Shown piece by piece: positions 56,321 to 64,000 of a stretch of 64,000 nucleotides of DNA. The position numbers and the translations under genes are program-made. Source of the stretch: Cricetomys ansorgei (Eukaryota; Chordata; Mammalia; Rodentia; Nesomyidae). The stretch covers positions 3,760,001 through 3,824,000 of the forward strand of contig JAMJFZ010004031.1 in the NCBI GenBank assembly GCA_026225945.1. Direction: 5' to 3'. Each line of letters opens with the position of its first letter. Position 1 is the first letter of the stretch. The notes under the pieces are model-generated. The model was not told the origin of the DNA, made no database searches, and saw only the letters and a list, made by a program, of their open reading frames with translations.

Positions 56321-56660
56321 ACTCATGCGTTTGTATGTGTGTGTGCACGCTTGTGTGTCTTATATGTTTTGTGTGAAGGCTAATGTATGTATGAGTGTGT
56401 GGAGGCCAGAGGCTAGCCTCCCAAATACCACCAATCTCCTTTGAGACAGGGTCTTTCACTGACTTTGAGTTCATCAATTACCCCCTAGGCCTACACTGGA
56501 TAGTGAGCTCTAGGGATCCTTTCATTTTTACCTTCCCCAGTAAAGAGACTACAACCGCTCAACACTGTGCCTGACATTTTTACATGGTTTCTGGTGCTCA
56601 CACTAGTTTCCTTATGCTTGTGAAATAAACTCTTTATTGGCTGAGCCATTTTCTCAGTTT
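56321..56660 (-). repeat. B4-type SINE, antisense, with GTGT tail
   Basis: GTATGTGTGTGTGCACGC tail, TGAGTGTGTGGAGGCCAGAG, CAATCTCCTTTGAGACAGGG, CTGGATAGTGAGCTCTAGGG, ATCCTTTCATTTTTACCTTC, ATTTTTACATGGTTTCTGGT and GGCTGAGCCATTTTCTCAG. All sections of a reversed B4 are present. The minus frames 56295-56477 and 56491-56688 are readings of it. Confidence 0.85.
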
Positions 56661-56664
56661 CTTC

Positions 56665-57865
56665 CTCTGCTAGTAGGTTGAACATCATAGTGACATAGTG
56701 AGGTAAAATCGTTTACCTGATAAGAGGTAGAGAAGGAAAGAGCCAGGCTACAAGATTCCCTTCAAGGACATGGTCCTACTACCTAAAGGTTGTGAGAGAC
56801 ATAGAAATTCGATTTCCAGCAGCAGTCAAAGATTAATACTAGATTTTACAATTTAGGATCTTATATACTTTTGAAATGGTGTTTGTATTCATTTTCCTTT
56901 GCTTGCCCTGTCTTCTCTACCTATCTCTAACTCTAACTACCTTAGAGTTGAACAGTTTCCAACACATGTATGTATTTACCACCACAAACATTTGTCTTTT
57001 ACACATATTCTCAAAGTTGTAAATTTGTCTTTTTTGCTTTTGCTTGTTACACAAATACAACCAATATTAGTGGATTCATATACCAAGGGAGTTTTACTGT
57101 GTCAAATGACAGTTAAATTGGTCCTACATTTAAGGTTTATTATTAAAACAATCCAGAAATATAAGAAAATTAAAGGAAAATCCTGCTTCTAGGACCAATT
57201 AAAAAAATTCTTTCTGCAAAAAAAAAAATTCCCAGCCTGTAAAATAAAACCTATAAAATAATAGTTCATTTGATTTTGGCCATCACCAGAAGTGTAAAAC
57301 CAAGGTCAGTTTTTCATTTTAATTTATACTTTCTGTATAGACAAGGGTTGGTTCAGGTAGGAGGTCATTTATAAATAGTTGAAATATCACCAAATAGGGA
57401 CATATGAAGATTGAATGTTTTGTGTCTCAACGACGAGGCAAAGGCATAACCTCATTGGTTTTCCATTTTCTCTTATGCAGACAGTGGTTATCATGGCTCA
57501 TACTGATTTTGTGAACCTAACAGAGAAAATACATTTTCATGATACATTGTTGAACATCCAAACTTTCTAAGAGTGTGTGCAAATGACTTCTTTCTTCCAG
57601 GCTGCATTAGAAATGAAGCAAGACTTTTTTTTGCACATTTATAGTGAGTTATGTTATGGATGCTATTATCACTCTTAATATCTTTTAGCCTTAGATTAAG
57701 GATTAATACCTAATTTTCCTAGTAGGACACATATTTAGCCATGTTAAAAATAACCTGAATTGTGGAATAAATCCATAAAAGTTTAGCACACTAGGTTTTA
57801 TTATAAAATTCAATGTACTAAACAAGTTTTCTATTTTGCAATAATCCAATTTTTTCCCTTTGGTC
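56665..57865. other. Unique AT-rich sequence
   Basis: An A11 run lies near 57218-57229. The plus frame at 56899-57192 has no domain. No repeat recognised. Confidence 0.45.
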
Positions 57866-57964
57866 TAGGCCAGTCTAGTCTACAGAGTGAGTTCCAGGAC
57901 AACCAGACTTACAACGGAGAAACTCTGTCTCAAAAAACAAAAAACAAAACAAACAAACAAAAAA
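57866..57964 (+). repeat. B1 SINE, 5' truncated
   Basis: Starts at TAGGCCAGTCTAGTCTACAG, within the B1 body, then AGTGAGTTCCAGGACAACCA, GACTTACAACGGAGAAACTC, TGTCTC and an AAAAC-type tail. Only the 3' half is present. It has the TTACAAC variant. Confidence 0.88.
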
Positions 57965-57969
57965 TTCTT

Positions 57970-60355
57970 ATTAAGATATTTGATAAACTATTAATATATA
58001 ACAAAGCATTAGTGCTATATTTAGACTAACAAAGCAATGTTATCACACTTTGTATTGACAAAAAGATCATTCTAAAACAGTCCATGTTCTCATCAGTGAG
58101 CTGAGATAGATCGCTTCTTTCTGGAATGTCATTGTAATATACAAACTGAGTTAGGTTACTGCTGGTCATGTTCATTTCTTACTCATGAACTTCACTGGAT
58201 CTAAACATAACCATTAAGAGAAGAACAAGAAGGGAATGCTTCTGAAAGATGGTAGATATCTGTAGTTAAATTGCACATGCCTGTCTTGGTTCATTGGTGT
58301 TTGTATAGCTTATGCTTGTTTCATTCAAGTCGGAAGATTTTGAATTTTTATTTGAAGGTATATAGATCCACCAATCTGCTCATGAGAATTAAAAATCAAT
58401 TAAAAATAAGGAATGATTGCTACTGTTAGGGCCAAAAGAAAAAAATTACTTAGTCATAAATTAATATGCACTTTAGCCCTGCTTATGTGAATCACAGTGT
58501 TCTATGATGACACAAAATCTCTTTCAACAATTGAGATGGGAAAAGTTTTGTATTTATAGTCTTGAAAAACCTTTCCTCTAACATTTTTGTCTAACTTGCA
58601 CATGTCATTCTTGGCTTTGAAGTTTTAAATTTTTGACATACATAGCCACATCCTTAAAAATACTGCACATTTCTATTTTTAGTGGCTTTTGGTATGTTCC
58701 CCATAAAAAACTGCCATTAGTTCAATTGCTTTTTCCTTCTACTTGGTTTATGGTGGAAAGATTATTTTGCCTTTTGTAAACATACAGAATGACATCGTTT
58801 AGTTTTCTCGGTCTCTCAAGCGGTAATTTGAGGAGAAAATAGTTCTCCTACCATAGCTGTTGTACGAAATGACAGAGGTGGAGAGAAACAACTGCTTCTG
58901 TCCCAGAGGCACCTCCGTCCACACTCAGAGTGAATGCCATTCCAGGAATCAATTGCGTGTTGAGAAAGAAACCACTCAGGGCACCAGGCTACGTTTTCAA
59001 AATGAAAAAGAGGAATCTCCAGGTTATTGGTCTTTTACTAGAGGAGAAAAGCCTAGGCTCATTCTTTTCTCCTTACCCTAGATAACTTCAATCACACAAA
59101 CACACAAGCACATCGCTGTACGTTTCCAATTCTCCAGTGGAAAACTCCACTGCAGCTCACACAAAGCAACTTCTGGGCAAACTGGCATTCATCCCTACCT
59201 CACATGTCTAATTCTATTAGCCTGAGTGAACAATATAATTTTTAAAAAGAAAAAAAATTTAAACCACTCAAGATAATAAATATTTTATATGTTTATATTA
59301 GTTCTAAAAGGTATCATACTGATATTAGCATTTTATTAGATCCTGTTCGTGTCCTCTAACTTTTTGGTGGAGAATGTTCACAATTGCTTACCAGAGCTCA
59401 GGTGTGTAGGTGCTACAGTCTATTGGAGGAAAGCGAAGCGAAATCTGAGATAGACATCAAGCAACATAAATGTGAAAATTAGAATCACAGTTGTGAGGCA
59501 TATTTGTTATTATGGCTTGAATACTCATCTAAGTCCTTACACACCTCAACTTCTAATCTGATACGTTGTAAGAGAATACTCATTACAAAGTTCGGCAGTG
59601 CCCAAACATTACTGCAGGCTTCTGAAAGGAAGTTTTACTTTATGGGGTGATGTTGGCCTAGCAGACGGTTAGACAATAGAAACGTTCTATTATATGTGAT
59701 CACATGAATCAGATGTTATCTTCCTTAAGACAGATTCATTCTTTTTATATCAGAGAGGCATTGAAGCCATGATACCTTTCTCAAAGAACTTTTAGTAAAG
59801 ATTACACTGAACCTACTCAGTGGGACAGGTGCTTCTTAGACACATCACTGCACCTGGCATTTAAAATGTATGTGTACAGATGAGGGACAATTGGCTCAGC
59901 TTCACGAGACAGCCCTAGCCACTTTACACCCAGTATCAGGGCTGTTAGTACACAAGCAGTGGTGGCTTGAAACTATGAGAATAGACGCCACTGGCTTGTT
60001 ACTTGATCAGTTCAGTATTTTATAATATTCTGCAGGTTTTCTCTGAAAGACTCGTTGAGTCTAAATATGTTGTTAAAACATTTTAACAGCCTGCTGATTT
60101 TTTCTTGTCCATTGGCTTCTCCCATATAGCACAATAAATAATCATTTGATTTGAGTGTGTTCCAGTTTCATTTAAAATCAACAAGCCTCTAGTAGCTTAA
60201 CTTTGTAGAAGGCACTTTTAATATTCAAGCAATTTGAGGCAAATGTTTAAAGGTGTCTTTTTTCTCCAGCAAACAAGCATACCATATCCTCTGTAGGTCT
60301 GAACAAAGAGTCTGAAATGCAATGGGACAGACTGTGTTAAGCCCTTGAATGGTCT
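57970..60355. other. Unique AT-rich sequence, nothing recognised
   Basis: About 2.4 kb without a repeat or gene that I recognise. The plus frame at 58860-59081 is Glu/Arg-rich and unmatched; the minus frame at 60218-60427 has no domain and runs into the LTR that follows. Confidence 0.45.
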
Positions 60356-60356
60356 A

Positions 60357-60919
60357 TCAGTTACTTTTCTGGTTGTGGTGACCATGTATGTGACAAGAAG
60401 TGACTTGAAAGAAGGGTTTACTTTCATTTACAGTTGAGAGGATTCTGTCTGGAGGAGAAGGCATTGCAAAAGCAGCAAGAAGCAGCTGACCACATTGTAC
60501 CTGTAGTCAGGAAAGGCTGGGCTTTCTAGCCTTAAGTCCTGCACCTAGAGAACCCTTTCCTTCAGCAAGGCTCCACCTCACAGTGGTTCTCCACTTTCCT
60601 AATGCTGTGAGCCCTCAGTACAGTTCCTCATACGGTGATCCCCAACCATAACATTACCTTCGTTGCTACTTCATAACTGTAATTTTGCTACACATTTTTG
60701 TTATGTGTTGTATTATGAATCATAACATAAATATCTGATGTGCAGACGGTCTTAGGTAAGCCCTGTGAAGAGATCATTCAACCCCAAAAGAGGTCACGAC
60801 CCACAGGTGGAGTGAGAACTGCTGTAGGGTTCTATAACCTTCCAAGCAGCATCACGGGCTAGGAGCCATGCGTTGAAATACATGAGCTTATCAGGACGTT
60901 TCACACGTGAACCACAACA
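60357..60919 (-). mobile_element. ORR1-type MaLR LTR, antisense, interrupted by a hAT element
   Basis: The left part (60357-60580) reads as a reversed ORR1: AGTTACTTTTCTGGTTGTGG, AAAGAAGGGTTTACTTTC, GTAGTCAGGAAAGGCTGGG and TTCAGCAAGGCTCCACCTCA. The right part (60825-60919) continues with AGGGTTCTATAACCTTCCAA, AGCATCACGGGCTAGGAGCC, GTTGAAATACATGAGC and GTGAACCACAAC. The 244 bp between them belong to a hAT element, leaving about 319 bp of LTR. Confidence 0.8.
60581..60824. mobile_element. SPIN/URR1-like hAT nonautonomous element
   Basis: The 244-bp block starts CAGTGGTTCTCCACTTTCCT and ends GGAGTGAGAACTGCTG, an imperfect terminal inverted repeat with CAG...CTG ends. It contains ACAGTTCCTCATACGGTGAT, GTTGCTACTTCATAACTGTA, ATATCTGATGTGCAG and GGTCACGACCCACAGGTGG, all characteristic of the SPIN (URR1 in rodents) family. 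An 8-bp target duplication is expected but not apparent. The element carries no transposase. Confidence 0.88.
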
Positions 60920-60924
60920 CGTGG

Positions 60925-61228
60925 TGTTAGACATGACAGGCCTTGGACATTTGGTAGTTCCTTGTGTCTTCCTAAACTTTACATTGCCTTTACTTTGGAG
61001 GTGTCTGTTGTGATGATTTTTTAAATGTCATACAGGTACAACTTAACATAGGTAAGGATGTTTTTCATGTATAGACCTTAAAATGACAAATTTATCAGTT
61101 TATCTTATGATATGGCTTTCAACTTGTGATTGATAAGGTTTGACTAGAAAGATTAGGTTAAGAAAATACGGCAAAATTTCTCCTTATGTTTCAGATGTGC
61201 CAAATAAATAGTTGCCATTTCTTTAAAC
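60925..61228. other. Unique AT-rich sequence
   Basis: Nothing recognised between the nested LTR and the antisense L1. Confidence 0.45.
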
Positions 61229-61231
61229 TTT

Positions 61232-61368
61232 TTAAGTTATTTGAGATCATAATATAGTTACATAATTTTCCCCTTCCCTTTCTTCCCTCCAAACCTTTCC
61301 ATGTACTTCTCCCCTCCCACTGCTACCTCCTGCCCTCTTTCCAATTCATGGGCTTTTCCTTTAAATGT

Positions 61369-61414
<46 letters not shown>

Positions 61415-61662
61415 TGTGTTCCTAAGTTAACCAGCTCAGTCCATATTATATTGCTTGTATGTATATTTTCAGGGCTGACCGTTTGGTATAGGGTAACCAG
61501 TTGGTGTACTCTCTAATGAAGAAGGGCATTTCTCCTGCTGTCAGCATTCCTTAGTTGCCTGTAGTCCTTTGTGTAGGGGTGAGGCCGAACTTCCCCTATT
61601 CATGTTGGCATATCTATTGTCGCCATCCTGTTTCAAGTCAGGTTAGGCAACCATGTTGGTGA
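61232..61662 (-). mobile_element. L1 3' UTR (Lx-like), antisense
   Basis: Reads as a reversed 3' end: TTCCCCTTCCCTTTCTTCCC, AATTCATGGGCTTTTCCTTT, AGTTAACCAGCTCAGTCCAT, TTTTCAGGGCTGACCGTTTG, TAACCAGTTGGTGTACTC, TTAGTTGCCTGTAGTCCTTT and CCATGTTGGTGAGAG. A TG tract (61372-61420) sits in it. Same family region as 7868-8485, and inverted relative to 62030-62560. Confidence 0.87.
61372..61420 (+). repeat. (TG)n microsatellite in the L1 3' UTR
   Basis: About 24 TG units with one ATG interruption. The Cys/Val run of the 61301-61516 frame is its translation. Confidence 0.96.
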
Positions 61663-61664
61663 GA

Positions 61665-62025
61665 GTTTATGGATATTTATACATTTATTGAGATGACCTA
61701 ATGATTATTAATCCTTAAATGATAAATTATCCTAAAAATTCTTACATAGTATTGAACTTTTCTTACATCTGAGTATCTAGATGCTATCCTTATAAAACAA
61801 TGTAGTCCAAGATTTCATATGCTTGCACTTTGTCTAGCTTACCCATTGAAGTTATACAGTTGTAATAAAATAATTTGAGGCAGTTTTCATATTTACCCAC
61901 AATGTCCTAGAGTAATTTACCTAAAATCAATCATAAGGAATAGTTACTGTTTATCTTAAGTCCTAATTTTATCAGGGGTCATACATTCTGATTTTCTAAA
62001 TCTAGCCACAGAAACGTAGGAGAAA
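61665..62025. other. Unique AT-rich sequence between inverted L1 ends
   Basis: Nothing recognised. It is the spacer of the inverted L1 pair. Confidence 0.45.
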
Positions 62026-62029
62026 CTAA

Positions 62030-62560
62030 ACCTGGTACATATCAACACACTGAACTTCAGCAACTCTGTGCCTTCCCTGCTGAGTTGGGGCTGATGTCTT
62101 TTGATATTTCTTTATAATAAGGAAAGAAATGGGAGTAGTTGTTCCCCTGTCCTATGATACTTCAACAACATGGCTGCTTAAACAAGGCCTGAACAATGAC
62201 AGTACCAATAGATATGCTAACACGGAAAAGGCAAATTTCAAAGGGTCATACCTGTAGCAGAAGGGTTACAAGCAACTATTGACTGAAAAGAGAGGGAGAA
62301 TTAGCCTCTCCCAGGGATCCGATACCAAGTGGTCAGCTTTGAAATTATGCACACAGGCAATATTGTGCAGAATCAGTAAGTTGTATTTATATATTTATTC
62401 ATATATATGTAACAATAATAATCAAAGAAAAAGAGTATCGGGATAAGAGGGAGCGAGAAGGTCCATGGGAGAGGCTGGAAGAAAGAAAGGGAAGGGGGAA
62501 ATTATACAATTATATTTTAGTAAAAATAAAAATAAAATAAAATAAAATAAATAATTTTTA
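62030..62560 (+). mobile_element. L1 3' UTR and 3' end (Lx-like), sense
   Basis: GGCTGCTTAAACAAGGCCTG, ACAATGACAGTACCAATAGA, AAGAGAGGGAGAATTAGCCT, GATACCAAGTGGTCAGCTTT, GAAAGAAAGGGAAGGGGGAA and TTATACAATTATATTTTAG, then an AAAAT tail to 62553. These are the last blocks of a sense Lx-like L1. Confidence 0.83.
62521..62553 (+). repeat. (AAAAT)n tail
   Basis: AAAAT units at the 3' terminus of the L1, a typical L1 tail. Confidence 0.9.
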
Positions 62561-62599
62561 ATGAATGATACCTCAGGTACCAAGTCCCTTACATGGGCA

Positions 62600-63300
62600 T
62601 TATTTGATAGTTGTGTTTCTCAGTTTCAAGATTCGTTTATTTTTATGGTTGTCTGTTTGTTAATTTCACTTGTATCTTTCAGTTTTTGCTTTCTATATTT
62701 TTGCTGTTGAGAACAGAGTAAAGTATTTTTGTATTATTTCTTCCATCTTTATGAATACACTTTTTCCTTCCATGCTTTTTCTTGATTTCTAGTTCATCTA
62801 ATAAAGACAACTTTCACCTGCTTCCCTTCTGTTGTTGTTTGCCTGATACATTTGCTTCATTTCTCCCGTTCAAATATTTTTGTGTTGTATTGAGATCAAC
62901 TTTCTTCAGTGTTATAATTTAGACATAGATTTCGTTTCATTTTTACTCAATTTGGGAATCTGCCATTTGCTCTATTACAGATGTGTCTGGGCTTTTCTTG
63001 GCATAATTGAAGAAAGGTTTATCTTTATTGACCTTTTAAAATTCTATGTACATTGGCTTTTTGATTTTTTGGTGTCTTTTAATGTGATTTATTTCTGTTG
63101 GTATTAGTTTTGATTCTTGGACATTGTCTTCCGGACTTTTTCAGAGTTCTTCCACTAACTTCATATCCACCTTTGCGGAAGAAATTGAGCATCTTGGCTT
63201 CATTCCTTTGTAATTAAAAATTAAAAATTTCACATTGCCCTTTCTCTCTGCTTATTTCCAGGCATGCTTGGGCAACTGTCTTTTTTAACTTAACTTGGAT
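62600..63300 (-). pseudogene. Possible ancient L1/HAL1 ORF fragment, antisense
   Basis: T-rich plus-strand text such as TATAATTTAGACATAGATTT, CAATTTGGGAATCTGCCATT and CCTTTTAAAATTCTATGTAC has the style and partial order of reversed old L1 ORF2, but I cannot align it continuously. The frame at 62880-63107 is inside. Confidence 0.38.
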
Positions 63301-64000
63301 GACGAGTTTTAAATGGAAACAACTTGGAACATTTTCTCTATGTCCTTTCTTGTCTTTTGACTTTCCTACTATCAATCCTTTCTGAAACTCTAATGAGTTG
63401 AAGGAGAATCTCTTCCATAAATCTTTTCTTTTTTGTCTCTAGTCCATTTTCTCCTATGCTATGGGCTTGCATATCGGATTTATTTAATATTTTAAAACTT
63501 TAATTTACTTTTCAAATTTAGTCATACTCACTTTATTAACCCACCTGTTTTTAGTGTTATTGACCACATTGTTTTTTTCAAGATTTATAATATATCCTGC
63601 TCTTTTTCACACTTGAGACAATCTCTCACATCCATCTGAAAACAATGAGTGTTTACTTGTTGTTTCTGTTTATAATGTCTTTCCTTTAAATGTTTCACAA
63701 TTTTAAATAGTGTTACTGCAGTGTATTTGGGATGACCAGTCAGTGAAAGCTAATTCCAATTGTTATAGCCTGTATTTAGACTTTGTGTGTGTACAAAGTC
63801 TTTGTGTGTTAACTGTGGATAAACATTTTTCTCCTCACTATTTAACGCCAGAAGGAGAGGTGGAAGAAGCTTATGTGAAAGGAATATTTCCATCTTAATA
63901 ATTGTGATGGGTTCTCCTCCAGAGCTTTCTATTCCTGCTTTTGGGTGTAGAACAGTTCCTACTCTACAGCAGTCTTTCCTGCCTTGAAAGTTGTAGGTTC
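63300..64000. other. Unique or unrecognised AT-rich sequence to the window edge
   Basis: T-rich and possibly a continuation of the old antisense L1, but no block is diagnostic. The frame at 63710-63898 has no domain. Confidence 0.4.

Noticed and set aside
58860..59081. A charged 73-residue frame in otherwise unique DNA
   Set aside because: No domain, no coding context, and length within chance expectation.

Overview
This window reads as noncoding nuclear DNA from a rodent, most likely a muroid. The evidence is the interspersed repeats: B1, B2/B3, B4 and ID SINEs, MT-type and ORR1-type MaLR LTRs, and many L1 3' ends of the rodent Lx-like type. The B1 copies share a variant internal block (about TTACAACAGAGAAACC) that differs from the mouse consensus as I remember it, so I would not call it house mouse. 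I cannot name the species. The composition is AT-rich and CpG-poor.

I find no protein-coding gene that I can support. Every open frame is short, begins at an arbitrary ATG and has no recognisable domain; many lie inside repeats, including the overlapping CA/TG frames near 22.2-22.6 kb. The window is best read as intergenic or deep intronic DNA. No rRNA, true tRNA, CRISPR array or bacterial-type system is present.

Layout: 0-7 kb is mostly unique sequence with MIR remnants, an ID/B1 SINE beside an MT LTR, and one B1. 7.4-16.2 kb is a rodent L1 cluster (three antisense 3' UTR blocks and one sense ORF2 fragment) containing an antisense LTR with attached internal sequence. 16-20 kb has an ID element, a B4, a TATA-like site and an ancient antisense L1 ORF2 remnant. 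22.2-22.5 kb is a long CA repeat. 24-29.6 kb has a B1, an L1 ORF2 end, a second copy of the 13.7 kb LTR and a sense L1 3' UTR. 31-38 kb has B4 SINEs, another antisense LTR, an antisense L1 3' UTR and a second MT LTR. 39-49 kb has B1, B2, B4 and MIR copies, a long ancient antisense L1 ORF2 and a solo LTR with a perfect 6-bp target duplication. 51-56 kb has an LTR-like GTCAG-rich element, a degraded L1 ORF2 and an ORR1-type LTR. 60.3-62.6 kb has a SPIN/URR1-like hAT element nested in another ORR1-type LTR, then an inverted pair of L1 3' UTRs.

Nothing here amounts to a gene system. The most informative objects are the nested hAT element, the solo LTR with its target duplication, the GTCAG-rich LTR-like element with internal B1-head motifs, the two copies of an unnamed LTR family, and the long CA repeat with nine CACGTG hexamers. 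Repeat names come from remembered consensus sequences, not a database search, and boundaries are approximate unless a target duplication is given.
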